This document shows positions 27,910 to 37,670 of a stretch of 64,000 bases of DNA, piece after piece. The DNA is taken from the NCBI GenBank assembly GCA_019056785.1, contig DXJV01000068.1, forward strand, positions 1-64,000, written 5' to 3'. Origin of the DNA: Candidatus Heimdallarchaeota archaeon (GTDB lineage: Archaea; Asgardarchaeota; Heimdallarchaeia; JABLTI01). The translations under genes and the position numbers were made by a program. The stretch's first letter is position 1. The number at the start of each line of letters is the position of its first letter. A model generated the notes under the pieces. It had not been told where the DNA came from. It searched no databases and saw nothing but the letters and a program-made list of their open reading frames with translations.

Positions 27910-29889
27910 ATGACTAATACGACTAGTAAAAGTCCGAGTAAGAAAAAGCCAGAGGTTCAAAAAACCGAGCCGCTTATTGATGTGGACATTAAATCAACAG
28001 CAGAAATCCCCGTCCCTACCAGATTAATCGACCAAGTGTTGGGGCAGAAAAAAGCAGTGGAACTAATTAAGAAAGCCGCGATCCAACGACGGAATGTTTT
28101 ACTCATCGGCGAGCCTGGTACTGGGAAGAGTATGTTGGGGGCGGCAATGGCAGAATTACTTCCAAGAGAGGATTTAGAGGACATTCTTTGTGTTCCCAAC
28201 AAGAAGGACCCTAACAATCCGAAAATCGTCACTGTGCCTTCAGGAGAAGGACGGCGTATAGTTGATCGTTATATGGAAAAATCTGCTCGCAGCCAAAATA
28301 TTCGAATGATCATTAGTTTACTCATTCCCCTTAGCATTATGCTCTATGTTATTTTTGTTCCGCTTCAAAGCAACCCCGATTTCCGGCCTTTGCTGGTGCT
28401 TCTTGGCACTTTTGTCTCCTTCTTCTCCTTTTTAGTTATGGGGCAACTAAGGAGTAGGTCGGAAAATCTTGTCCCGAAAATCCTGGTAGATACCAGCCAG
28501 CAAACACATGCACCTTTTAACGATGCGACTGGTGCGCATGCAGGTGCTCTTCTTGGTGATGTTCGTCATGACCCCTTCCAGTCTGGCGGACTTGGAACGC
28601 CCCCACATGAGCGTGTTGAATCTGGGCTCATTCATAAGTCACACAAGGGTGTTCTCTTTTGCGATGAAATTAGCACCTTGGCAATGCGGACTCAACAACA
28701 GCTTCTTACTGCTATGCAAGAAAAAGAGTTTCAAATCACAGGTCAAAGCGAACTGAGCAGCGGAGCGATGGTTAGAACCGACCCTGTCCCCTGTGACTTT
28801 ATTCTCATTGCAGCAGGCAACCTTCCAACATTAAAGGACATGCATCCTGCATTGCGTTCTCGTATTCGTGGTTATGGCTATGAAATCTATATGGATGAAG
28901 TTATGCCTGATACACTCGAGAATCGAAACAAACTCGTTCGCTTTGTAGCACAAGAAGTCGTAAAGGATGGTCGCATCCCTCACTTCTCAAAAAAGGCTGT
29001 TGAAGAGATTATACGCGAGTTCCGAAGACGCGCCAATAAAAAGAATAGTCTTACACTTATGTTTCGCGAAATGGGCGGACTTATTCGTGCAGCTGGTGAT
29101 ATTGCACGTGAAACAAACTCATCTATTACGACTATGGAACATGTACTTAAAGCAAAATCTCTTGCAGGCTCCTTAGAGCAACAAATCGCTGAAAAATTCA
29201 TCGAAAACAAACGTGCCTATCAAATTATCTTGAATGAGGGCGCCGTTGTTGGAAGAGTGAATGCGCTTGCCGTCTTGGGCTCACGAAGTGGCATTGTTAT
29301 GAACGTGGAAGCAGAAGTCACCCCCACCCTAAGCAAACAAGAAGGGCGAATTATTGCTACCGGAAAGCTCGGTGAGATCGCTAAAGAGTCTGTCTTGAAC
29401 GTTAGTGCTATCATTAAGAAATACACCGGTATTGACACGACAAAACATGACATTCACGTCCAATTCCTGCAGTCATATGAAGGTGTGGAAGGTGACAGTG
29501 CGAGTGTCTCTATTGCAACGGCCGTTGTTTCAGCCCTAACCTCTATTCCCGTAAAACAAGATGTTGCTATGACTGGCTCTTTATCTGTTCGTGGTGAAGT
29601 CCTCCCAATAGGTGGTGTTACGTTCAAAGCTGAAGCAGCCATAGAAGCCGGTATAAAACGAGTGATTATCCCACTGGGTAACTTAGCAGATGTCGTTCTG
29701 AGTGAAAAGCAACTTGAGCAAATCAAGATTATCCCCGTCACACGCTTCTGGGAAGTATTGAAATATGCCCTTGTTGATGAGGGACAAGAGATTGCTAAGA
29801 AATTTAAAGCCGGCATCACGAAATACGAAATGGAACTTGAGGAGAAACTAAAGAAAGAAGCACTGAAATCTCTTAACATGAAAAAATAA
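27910..29889 (+). CDS. lonB: Archaeal membrane-anchored Lon protease (LonB)
   Basis: 659 residues from the ATG at 27910; an in-frame GTG 11 codons upstream would add an unlikely Leu run. AAA+ Walker A GEPGTGKS (67-74) is followed by two adjacent membrane helices inserted in the AAA domain (about 135-182), the hallmark of archaeal Lon. Walker B is GVLFCDEIS, with a sensor region FILIAAGN. The C-terminal Lon protease domain holds the Ser-Lys dyad: Ser in EGDSASVSIA and Lys in GGVTFKAEAA. It degrades unfolded and regulatory proteins at the cytoplasmic membrane, ATP-dependently. It stands alone. Confidence 0.95.
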   Translation: MTNTTSKSPSKKKPEVQKTEPLIDVDIKSTAEIPVPTRLIDQVLGQKKAVELIKKAAIQRRNVLLIGEPGTGKSMLGAAMAELLPREDLEDILCVPNKKDPNNPKIVTVPSGEGRRIVDRYMEKSARSQNIRMIISLLIPLSIMLYVIFVPLQSNPDFRPLLVLLGTFVSFFSFLVMGQLRSRSENLVPKILVDTSQQTHAPFNDATGAHAGALLGDVRHDPFQSGGLGTPPHERVESGLIHKSHKGVLFCDEISTLAMRTQQQLLTAMQEKEFQITGQSELSSGAMVRTDPVPCDFILIAAGNLPTLKDMHPALRSRIRGYGYEIYMDEVMPDTLENRNKLVRFVAQEVVKDGRIPHFSKKAVEEIIREFRRRANKKNSLTLMFREMGGLIRAAGDIARETNSSITTMEHVLKAKSLAGSLEQQIAEKFIENKRAYQIILNEGAVVGRVNALAVLGSRSGIVMNVEAEVTPTLSKQEGRIIATGKLGEIAKESVLNVSAIIKKYTGIDTTKHDIHVQFLQSYEGVEGDSASVSIATAVVSALTSIPVKQDVAMTGSLSVRGEVLPIGGVTFKAEAAIEAGIKRVIIPLGNLADVVLSEKQLEQIKIIPVTRFWEVLKYALVDEGQEIAKKFKAGITKYEMELEEKLKKEALKSLNMKK

Positions 29890-29979
29890 CACCCCTCTTT
29901 TCTTTTACTTCCCCTTCTTCTTTCTTAACCGTTGAACTAATTAACTATAAAGTACCTTTTATAATATGGGTGCCTTTCC

Positions 29980-30999
29980 ATGTGTCCTCTCCACGAAGCA
30001 CGGTATTATACAGTTGGCTCTAATCAAGTAGTGACTTGTAACTTATGCCCAAATCTTTGCAAAATAAGAAAGGGTGATAAAGGGCGTTGTAATGTCCGTC
30101 TCAATCGCGACGGCAAGTTATATGCCACTAATTACGGGCTAGTAAGTTCGGTTACTCATGACCCCATTGAAAAAAAGCCGCTCTATCATTTTCTTCCGGG
30201 AACGTGTACTTACAGCATTGGTACCATAGGGTGTAACTTGTTTTGTCTTTTCTGTCAAAACTGGCATATTTCCAGAGCAGACCCAGATAATTATCATTAT
30301 GGACTCAAAGAATTGTCCCCTACAGAAGCAGCTCAAGATGCAAAATATTCTGGCTGCTCATCAGTTGCTTATACTTATAACGAACCTTTCATCTGGTACG
30401 AATGGGTTCTTGATACCACCAAAGAAGTTAGAAAAAATGGGCAAAAAAATGTGCTCGTAACAAACGGCTATATCGAAGAAGAACCGCTGCGAGAACTCCT
30501 TCCCGTAATTGATGCTGCGAATGTCGACTTGAAAGGCGACCAACAGTTTTACAAAGAGCTCTGCAAAGTTGCTCACCAAGAAGCTGTGCTTCAAACCTGC
30601 AAAATTATGTATGAACAAAAAGTGCACCTCGAGATCACTACCCTACTTATCCCAACAAAAAACGATTCTGAAAAGCAGCTCCTCGAGATTATTAACTTCA
30701 TCTTGGATGAATTGGGTCCGGAAGTACCGTTGCACTTTTCCCGTTATTTTCCCAATTATAAATTAAACCTGCCTCCAACACCCGTAGAAACTCTATTTAA
30801 AGCCAGAAGTCTTGCTTTAGAAGCAGGCCTCAAGTATGTGTATTTGGGGAATATCTTTGGAGATGCAGGCAGCGAAACACATTGTAAAAAGTGTGGCGCC
30901 TTGCTCATTCGACGACAAGGTTATTCCACCAGAATTGTTGGACTAACGAAAGACATGCGTTGTAAAAAATGCAATACTTTTGCTGACATTGTTTATTAA
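29980..30999 (+). CDS. amrS: AmmeMemoRadiSam-system radical SAM enzyme
   Basis: 339 residues, related to pyruvate formate-lyase activating enzymes. The N-terminal Cys-rich module CNLCPNLCKIRKGDKGRCNVR is followed by SSVTHDPIEKKPLYHFLPG and the radical SAM motif CNLFCLFC (C85, C89, C92), then YTYNEPFIWYEWV. The C-terminus adds a zinc-ribbon-like pair (HCKKCGALL and RCKKCNTF). This family (AmrS) usually accompanies AMMECR1 and MEMO homologues, neither of which is in the window. The modified substrate is not known. Ends 13 bp before the convergent GH57 gene. Confidence 0.88.
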   Translation: MCPLHEARYYTVGSNQVVTCNLCPNLCKIRKGDKGRCNVRLNRDGKLYATNYGLVSSVTHDPIEKKPLYHFLPGTCTYSIGTIGCNLFCLFCQNWHISRADPDNYHYGLKELSPTEAAQDAKYSGCSSVAYTYNEPFIWYEWVLDTTKEVRKNGQKNVLVTNGYIEEEPLRELLPVIDAANVDLKGDQQFYKELCKVAHQEAVLQTCKIMYEQKVHLEITTLLIPTKNDSEKQLLEIINFILDELGPEVPLHFSRYFPNYKLNLPPTPVETLFKARSLALEAGLKYVYLGNIFGDAGSETHCKKCGALLIRRQGYSTRIVGLTKDMRCKKCNTFADIVY

Positions 31000-31012
31000 C
31001 TGCCCGCGTCTT

Positions 31013-32230
31013 TCATCTCTTTTGTTCTTTTTCTAACAAGTCGAAAATAGTGTTAAGTGCCGAGTAAGCCTCTTGTTTCCGTTCCGGAAGTGGGGCCCAG
31101 CCGCGAGCATCACTATTCTCTACAATGCGCAAATAGGGCTCGATTTTTGCAATGATCCTTTTCTTCCAGCCGAATTTTTGCAAGAAGGTGTAAATTTCCT
31201 GTAAGCGGCGTATGAGTTCTCTATTGTCTGCACTCTCGGTCCAAATTTCCAGTGATTTATTCGGTGCCCACGAGCCCGTGCAAATGTTCTTGGGTTGTTC
31301 TGCCCAAAAGTCGTCTTTTATTTGGGTAGGTGAAGAAGTGTAGATATTATTTTCCTTTAATTTCTCCAAAAAGTTCACAAGAGACTGCGGTTTAGCCGGT
31401 GTTGGTCCCATCGTTCTATAGCCAAAGAACTCAATATCGCTTGCATATAAAGGAAGGATTCTCGTTTTCAACTGCAAAATACTCTTTAAATGCATTTTTG
31501 CTGTATAGATAGGAACAAACCCTCCAACAGCAAATTGTGTGGAATAAGTCCAGCTCACAGATGAAAGATAAGCCTTCAGAGTTTCTGTTCCTGAAATAAT
31601 CACACGCTCTAGTGGCTGACTCTGCTCTGCATTTGCTTTTTGCATCATCCGTTTCGCAGAGAGATAGGCTTTTACTCGTCGCAGTCCTTTTAGCCAATAA
31701 GCTTTCACCAGGAACTCCGTTAATGTTTCTCTTCTTCGTTCAAAGGGGTTATATTCATTTCCAAACCATTGTGCAAGTTGAAAATGCTCATAGTCAATTG
31801 TGACCCAATCCAAACCGAGTGCTTTTATCTGTTTTAAAATAGCCGGGCTTACAGCGAGTTCTGGTGGCCAGAAACCCTGGGGATGTTTCCCAAATGTTTT
31901 CTTAAGAAGGTTAATATGGTCTTTTATTTGCTTTTTCACTCGTTCTTTAGGAAGCAAAGGTAAGATGGGGTGGCTGTAGCCACAAGCAAGCATTTCAATT
32001 GTATTCTCCCTTACAAGTTCTTTCATTCGCTCAATAAGTTCGGGGAAGTTCTGCTGCAAGAATTCAATTGTATGCCCGGTGAGATTGAAACAAACAGTTC
32101 CGTCACGCCATTCCTCTAAGGCGGCGATCATTGGTTCGTATGATTTTTCCACGACGACCGGCAGCTTCTTTCGTGGAATTTCTGCATAATCAGCATTCCA
32201 ATGTAGAATAACACTTACATTTTCGGTCAA
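31013..32230 (-). CDS. Glycoside hydrolase family 57-like protein
   Basis: A 405-residue cytoplasmic (alpha/beta)7-type glycosidase or glucanotransferase candidate. VILHWNADYAEIP near the start, then CFNLTGHTIEFL, ACGYSHPILPLLPKE and GFWPPELAVSP are the GH57 motifs; the Glu in WPPELA matches the nucleophile region. Substrate (alpha-glucan is usual) cannot be fixed. Its ATG overlaps the MFS gene stop by 4 bases, suggesting a sugar-uptake and processing operon. Confidence 0.85.
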   Translation of the reverse strand: MTENVSVILHWNADYAEIPRKKLPVVVEKSYEPMIAALEEWRDGTVCFNLTGHTIEFLQQNFPELIERMKELVRENTIEMLACGYSHPILPLLPKERVKKQIKDHINLLKKTFGKHPQGFWPPELAVSPAILKQIKALGLDWVTIDYEHFQLAQWFGNEYNPFERRRETLTEFLVKAYWLKGLRRVKAYLSAKRMMQKANAEQSQPLERVIISGTETLKAYLSSVSWTYSTQFAVGGFVPIYTAKMHLKSILQLKTRILPLYASDIEFFGYRTMGPTPAKPQSLVNFLEKLKENNIYTSSPTQIKDDFWAEQPKNICTGSWAPNKSLEIWTESADNRELIRRLQEIYTFLQKFGWKKRIIAKIEPYLRIVENSDARGWAPLPERKQEAYSALNTIFDLLEKEQKR

Positions 32231-33744
32231 GTATTTCCCTCCTTTTCTTTCAATTCACTTTCTGTTGTCATTACTGTGGTATTCTCACTTTCTTGCAATT
32301 CTATTCTCCTTCGCATCAATTTATCTTTCGCAGCATCTCTATCTTTTGGATAGGTAAAGTAAATAAAGGAATAAAATAAAAGGCAGATAACCCACGGAAC
32401 AACAGTAGCAATAAGCATTGCATAACTTAACGCATAGACATTATTGACTGTTCCTGAAATTGTTGCATTTGCATTTTTATCATAGCCAAATAAATGATCT
32501 GCGATAAGTCCAACAATTAATGTCCCAGTTGCAGCAACGCTTCCTTCGAATAATCGGTCGACAGAGAATGCCGTTCCCCGAATTTCAGGTTCAAATAATT
32601 CACTGAATATCGGATTATTAGTTGCTGGTGCACTCCAACTTATCAAAAAGCCGGTGAGGATACCAAGAATAATGAAGATAAAGAGTGTTGTTGTTGGTGG
32701 AATGATTCCTTGTGAAACGTATTTTGGAACGATCAGGAATTTTGGAATTATCAAGAAAAGAATAAACATCATTGGTATCCCGGAAAAGACCGAAAATTGT
32801 GCAATAAGAATACGCCCTTTGTTTGGCCATTTCTTCTCTGCCTTGTCGCCGATCACACCTCCAAAGAGGTTGCCAAAAGCAGCCCCGATGGCAACAACCG
32901 CAAAAGCAATTCCCGCCATAAAGCTATCTATTCCCATTGTTTCTAACCACAGAATCATAAATAAGATAGAATTCCAGGGAATTGACCCGGCAACGCCTTG
33001 AGCAACGATTAACATGAAGGTTTTATTTGATAAAATGGTGCCAAAGTCTTTGAACCTGAATTTCCTTCGCTTTTCTTCTGTGATGATTCCCAACTCATCT
33101 GAGAGACCTCTTTGAGGATTCTTCCCGAAAATTAATACAAAAACCCCCAGAAGAAGGCTTAGAATGCCCAACGAAACAAGCACGACCCGCCACCCTTCAA
33201 AGCCAAGAACGGTTTTATCTCCCAAGAGTGTCGCATAAAGTGTTCCTACAATAGCTCCAAGCACCGTTGTGAGTCCGAGCATTCCAAAAGCTCTCCCCCT
33301 TTTTGATTGGGGGAAATAATCAGCTATTAATGATTGGGAGGTGGGAACAATAACTGCAAGGCCTATACCTGTCAGAGCGCGAACACTCATTATCCCGGCA
33401 AAAGAATTCAACGTGCCTAAAATGATGGTAAGGCTACCCCAAATGAAGCAACCGATAGCTAAAATCAATTTTCGCGAGAATCGGTCAGAGAGCCATCCCC
33501 AAAAGGGGCTGCTTATGGCTTGTAGCAATGCTCGGGCGGTTGTGATACTTCCCATACTTGTAGCGTCACTTAATCCCAGAGAGGTAGCTATGGGGTTATA
33601 CATTGATGACAATACTTGTCCATCAGCTTGATCGATTATGTTTGCAGTATTAATCAAAGCTTGAGTGGCCGTTCTCTCCCGTTTCAATCTTTTTTCTTGT
33701 TCGGATAAAGTTTGTTTTATTTTACTATCATCATCGCTTGTCAT
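32227..33744 (-). CDS. Major facilitator superfamily transporter
   Basis: 505 residues, twelve hydrophobic helices. The loop between helices 2 and 3 has the MFS signature GWLSDRFSRKLILAIG and the repeat motif GDKAEKKWPNKGRIL occurs in the second half. Both termini are charged and cytoplasmic. It is co-transcribed with the GH57 gene, overlapping by 4 bases, so a saccharide or related substrate is plausible but unproven. Confidence 0.9.
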   Translation of the reverse strand: MTSDDDSKIKQTLSEQEKRLKRERTATQALINTANIIDQADGQVLSSMYNPIATSLGLSDATSMGSITTARALLQAISSPFWGWLSDRFSRKLILAIGCFIWGSLTIILGTLNSFAGIMSVRALTGIGLAVIVPTSQSLIADYFPQSKRGRAFGMLGLTTVLGAIVGTLYATLLGDKTVLGFEGWRVVLVSLGILSLLLGVFVLIFGKNPQRGLSDELGIITEEKRRKFRFKDFGTILSNKTFMLIVAQGVAGSIPWNSILFMILWLETMGIDSFMAGIAFAVVAIGAAFGNLFGGVIGDKAEKKWPNKGRILIAQFSVFSGIPMMFILFLIIPKFLIVPKYVSQGIIPPTTTLFIFIILGILTGFLISWSAPATNNPIFSELFEPEIRGTAFSVDRLFEGSVAATGTLIVGLIADHLFGYDKNANATISGTVNNVYALSYAMLIATVVPWVICLLFYSFIYFTYPKDRDAAKDKLMRRRIELQESENTTVMTTESELKEKEGNT

Positions 33745-33903
33745 TCTTGTTGTCCGGCTTTTTTTCCTTTGAATTTTTTTGATATATTATCTTTCTAATC
33801 TATTTAAGCAATTTCCTCTTCTTGGCGACAATTTCAATTGTTTTCGAAATGAATATATGTAATGATAGGGCTGAATCTTTTATAGGCAATAAGGGGACAA
33901 GCT

Positions 33904-34791
33904 ATGAAAAAAATCACTGAAAAATGCTTCATCATTTTTCTTCTGGGTAGCCTTCTTTGTTTTACTTTCATTTCCCTCCCCACAATGACAACAGAAGATG
34001 GTTTGGTCCCCAGAAACAAATCAACCATGGCAACAGCAACAGACCATTCACTCCAACTGCTCGAATTTTCCCATTATAACCATGTGATTTATGCTAATTA
34101 TTCTGTCATTTCCTTTAGCGTCCTTTTTGAAGGACCAGAAGTGAATATCTCAACTGTTTATGCTCACTATTCTCTGGAGCAACAAAACTGGGCCTCAATT
34201 TCTCTCACTCGCTCTAGGACAGTCTCTGAATATCAGGCAATTTTCTCAGGACAAATCGGTCCCTTTGCTCAGGCAGGTGAGTATTATCTTAAAATTAATG
34301 CCACAAGATTTAGTGTGGAACATGCAAGCCTTTATTTACAATTTGAAGTTGTAAAAGCTATTGGAATCGTTTTCGTTGATTTCTCTTTTGATATACACCT
34401 CGACACCGAGAATAATCAATATGCCGACCTCCAAATAACTGTCTTTGGCGAAGATGTTCTTTCTGAAAGTGTCTATGTTGTACCAACCTTGCCAAATAAA
34501 GTTGTAAATAAAACCAAACTCTATCTTTTAGAAGGAACAAATTACACTTATGTCGGTAAAATAAGCCCAATTAATACTTGGTTGGACAAGACACCACTGA
34601 CTTTTCTGGCAAATACTTCATCAGGAATACAATACAAGAGCTCGACATTCTTTCTACTAAAAGGGCTGGTCTCTGTTCCCGAAAGCTTTTGGCGCAGCAA
34701 ATTTCCGGCGATTTTAATTAGTTCAATATTAATACTTTCCATGTCAACAATCTTTATCATGGCTCGCCGCAAACCGCCAAAAACATTCTGA
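33904..34791 (+). CDS. Membrane-anchored extracytoplasmic protein with Ig-like modules
   Basis: 295 residues: signal peptide (FIIFLLGSLLCFTFISL), two beta-sandwich modules, and a C-terminal helix (ILISSILILSMSTIFIM) with RRK tail. The first module (VYAHYSLEQQNWASISL...GEYYLKINATRF) resembles the two C-terminal modules of the giant surface protein at 5607-9182 (VKLYYR...W...EIEYYL), hinting at a shared envelope fold. Divergent from the MFS gene. Function unknown. Confidence 0.75.
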   Translation: MKKITEKCFIIFLLGSLLCFTFISLPTMTTEDGLVPRNKSTMATATDHSLQLLEFSHYNHVIYANYSVISFSVLFEGPEVNISTVYAHYSLEQQNWASISLTRSRTVSEYQAIFSGQIGPFAQAGEYYLKINATRFSVEHASLYLQFEVVKAIGIVFVDFSFDIHLDTENNQYADLQITVFGEDVLSESVYVVPTLPNKVVNKTKLYLLEGTNYTYVGKISPINTWLDKTPLTFLANTSSGIQYKSSTFFLLKGLVSVPESFWRSKFPAILISSILILSMSTIFIMARRKPPKTF

Positions 34792-34792
34792 T

Positions 34793-34807
34793 AAAAAAAA
34801 AGAAAAA
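34793..34807 (-). terminator. T-tract terminator of purA
   Basis: On the minus strand a run of T broken by one C follows the purA stop by about 20 bp; the same A-rich block directly follows the convergent gene's stop on the plus strand. Confidence 0.45.
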
Positions 34808-34826
34808 TGGTTGTAACTGGTGATTC

Positions 34827-35840
34827 TTACAACTTATCTTCTCGTAAATCAATAATCGCTTCTGCATCAGGTCCTGTGCCGATCAAGGTTACTGGTATAT
34901 TTGTTTCTCGTTCAATATTTGCAATGAACTCTAGTGCTGCGGGGGAAAGCTCTTCCTTCTTTGTTGCATTTGCTACCTCTGGAAAAACGATGTCCAATTT
35001 TGTAAGAGCGATTTGTGTTGCACCATTTAATCTTACAGCCTTCCTCGCAATTTCAAAGTCAATCGGCGCAGCTCGTCGAGCACGCCCAGTCACAGTACCA
35101 AATTCCATCCAACCCTTCTTTTTCATTTCCTCTTCGGAGAGTGTTCCTGGCATTGGTCCTTCTCCAACTCGAGTCATGAAGGCTTTAAAGACGGCAATTA
35201 CCTCATCAACTTTTGTTGGACCAATACCGACATCTGCACAAATTTGCGAAGCAGAGACATCTTTACTTGTCACATAGGGATAAGTCCCATGAAAAAGAGA
35301 GAGCATTGTCCCCTGGGTTCCTTCCAGTAAAACATTTTTTCCGGCAGCAATTGCTTCATTTATTTCTTTAGAGACATCTGTAAGATAGGGGGTTAATTCA
35401 GGGATTTCTTTTGCAAGGCGTAAGGTTCTTCGTGCTCTTGCTTCATTCGCCGGTCCGCAGCCGGTCCCTGTGCTACCGATTTTTTTACTGAGATGCTTAT
35501 CATGTTGATCCTTTTCTTTATGCTCTTTCTCAATAATACCTGCTTGAAAGTCCACTCCAATACGGTCCTTACAACCTGTGAGTTCTACTTCACGCAGAAA
35601 AATCTCCGGGTCAACTAAAACGCCCGCACCGATGAGTAATCGTGACTTTTCACTTGTAAACCCACTGGGGATCATTCGCAAACCGTATTTTTTCCCTTGA
35701 TAGACCACAGTATGGCCGGCATTTGTGCCGACACCACCGCGAGCAATGATTGCGGGATGTTCGTGATACGCAATATAGCTGATAATCTTTCCTTTACCTT
35801 CATCGCCCCAAAAAGCGCCAATAATAATTGTTGTTGTCAT
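34827..35840 (-). CDS. purA: Adenylosuccinate synthetase (archaeal short form)
   Basis: 337 residues. Catalyses IMP + aspartate + GTP to adenylosuccinate, first step of AMP synthesis from IMP. The N-terminal GAFWGDEGKGKI is the GTP/IMP-binding loop with the catalytic Asp, followed by GGVGTNAGHTVV, GSTGTGCGPA, LLEGTQGTMLSL and VTGRARRA. The length matches archaeal short enzymes (about 340 residues) lacking insertions of the bacterial form. The gene is monocistronic. Confidence 0.95.
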   Translation of the reverse strand: MTTTIIIGAFWGDEGKGKIISYIAYHEHPAIIARGGVGTNAGHTVVYQGKKYGLRMIPSGFTSEKSRLLIGAGVLVDPEIFLREVELTGCKDRIGVDFQAGIIEKEHKEKDQHDKHLSKKIGSTGTGCGPANEARARRTLRLAKEIPELTPYLTDVSKEINEAIAAGKNVLLEGTQGTMLSLFHGTYPYVTSKDVSASQICADVGIGPTKVDEVIAVFKAFMTRVGEGPMPGTLSEEEMKKKGWMEFGTVTGRARRAAPIDFEIARKAVRLNGATQIALTKLDIVFPEVANATKKEELSPAALEFIANIERETNIPVTLIGTGPDAEAIIDLREDKL

Positions 35841-36110
35841 AGTTCTCGTGAGAAAAGCTCTCCTTTTTTAATAAAGTCCTATTGTTAACATCAATGTGAT
35901 AATCCTTTGCAATTGTGCTTCTCGAAGTCTCCAGTAGAAATCCTTACGAAAAAATTGATTTATAGCGAAAGATTAATAATCAGTTGATGGTGGTAAAGAT
36001 TATTTAAAGAGTAAGCGAGTTTGATACCGGTCTTCCCGAACTGCAATTCTCCATGCTTTTCTCGCGAACCTCGATAAAAGAATTGTTAAACAAATATGTG
36101 TGTGAACAAA

Positions 36111-37559
36111 ATGGTTGAAATTATCCCTAAAAAAGTTGCAAAATATATCTATGAAATACCGGCCTCTACTCGGAATTACATGAAAGTTCCTGTGAAAATT
36201 TTTGCAAATGAAAGTATAATTAAAGCTATGGAGCAAAAAATGTTTCTCCAAGCAACCCATGTCGCTTGGTTGCCAGGCATTTACAAACATTCCCTCGTGT
36301 TGCCTGATGGGCACATGGGCTATGGATTTCCCATAGGTGGAGTCGCTGCCACGGATTACAACGAAGGAGTAGTAAGTCCTGGGGGCGTTGGTTATGATAT
36401 TAATTGTGGTGTAAGGTTACTGCGAACGAACATGAAAAAAGAAGACATTATCCCCCACGCAAAAGAGCTTACTGAACGGCTCTTTAAGAATATCCCCGCA
36501 GGTCTGGGATCAAAAGCAAAAATCCATCTTAACCGCTCAGAACTAGATGAACTGTTAACAGAAGGTGCAAAGTATTGTGTAAAACGAGGACTCGGCTGGG
36601 AAGAAGATCTTGAACACTGCGAAGAAAATGGTGCCTTGGCAAATGCTGACCCTGAAAAAGTCTCTGCAAAAGCCATCTCAAGGGGGATGCCTCAAGCGGG
36701 TAGCTTAGGAAGTGGTAACCATTTCCTTGAAATACAATTCGTTGACAAAATTTATGACCCCACGCTTGCAAAGGCGATGGGCATTTATGAAGAGAATCAA
36801 GTTATGATTATGATTCATACTGGGAGTCGAGGTTTAGGTCATCAAATCTGTGGCGACTATTTGCGAAAACTCGAACAACAAATGCCAAAATACAATCTTA
36901 CGCCTCCTGATCGTCAACTAGCTTGCGTACCAACACAAAGTGAAGAGGGGCAGGATTATTTGAAAGCCATGGCTTGTGGTGCAAACTTTGCTTGGGGGAA
37001 CAGACAAATGATCTTACATTGGGTACGAGAAACATTTGAACAAAAATTCAAACAATCAGCAGAAGACCTTGATATGCATTTAATTTATGATGTAGCACAT
37101 AACATCGCTAAAATAGAAGAACACGATATCGATGGGAAAAGACGAAAAGTAGTTACTCACCGAAAAGGAGCAACTCGAGCTTTCCCCGCAAATCACCCTG
37201 CAGTGCCAAAAGCATATCAAACTATTGGTCAACCTGTCATCCTCCCAGGTAGTATGGGTACAGCATCCTATGTACTTATTGGTCAACCAAAAGGAATGGA
37301 AGCAAGCTTTGGTAGCACTGCACATGGTGCTGGCCGAGTGTTAAGCCGTTCTGCCGCGCTCAAACGCTTCTGGGGCGATAAGGTCAGGTCCGAACTTAAA
37401 GGGCAAGGCATAGAAGTTAAATCTGCACATCCAAAAATCTTGGCTGAAGAGGCTCCGGGCGTCTACAAGGACATCGATGCTGTTGCAGAAGTCAGCGATA
37501 GTGTTGGTATCGGAAAAAGAGTGGCCCGATTAAAACCCATTGCTGTTGTTAAAGGTTAA
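36111..37559 (+). CDS. rtcB: RNA-splicing ligase RtcB
   Basis: 482 residues from the ATG at 36111, which aligns with the known archaeal N-terminus; an ATG 15 bp upstream (36096) is in frame. RtcB joins 2',3'-cyclic phosphate and 5'-OH ends using GTP and Mn2+, sealing tRNA exons after intron excision. Visible motifs: PDGHMGYGFPIGG, DINCGVRLLRT (metal Cys), GSLGSGNHFLE, HTGSRGLGHQ, HRKGATRAFP, PGSMGTASYVL and the guanylylated His in STAHGAGRVLSR. No intein. A tRNA with an intron lies at 49605 in this window, a natural substrate. Confidence 0.96.
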   Translation: MVEIIPKKVAKYIYEIPASTRNYMKVPVKIFANESIIKAMEQKMFLQATHVAWLPGIYKHSLVLPDGHMGYGFPIGGVAATDYNEGVVSPGGVGYDINCGVRLLRTNMKKEDIIPHAKELTERLFKNIPAGLGSKAKIHLNRSELDELLTEGAKYCVKRGLGWEEDLEHCEENGALANADPEKVSAKAISRGMPQAGSLGSGNHFLEIQFVDKIYDPTLAKAMGIYEENQVMIMIHTGSRGLGHQICGDYLRKLEQQMPKYNLTPPDRQLACVPTQSEEGQDYLKAMACGANFAWGNRQMILHWVRETFEQKFKQSAEDLDMHLIYDVAHNIAKIEEHDIDGKRRKVVTHRKGATRAFPANHPAVPKAYQTIGQPVILPGSMGTASYVLIGQPKGMEASFGSTAHGAGRVLSRSAALKRFWGDKVRSELKGQGIEVKSAHPKILAEEAPGVYKDIDAVAEVSDSVGIGKRVARLKPIAVVKG

Positions 37560-37570
37560 GTTCTTCCCCT

Positions 37571-37588
37571 CTTTTTTTCTCTTTTTTC
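37571..37588 (+). terminator. T-tract terminator of rtcB
   Basis: Two runs of T separated by TC, about 12-30 bp after the rtcB stop. Confidence 0.45.
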
Positions 37589-37670
37589 CGGCGATTTGTA
37601 CAACATTCAACATAATTTTATTAGTAAAAAAATTTTTAATAGTGGACTATTTTTGAAAATACGACTGCAA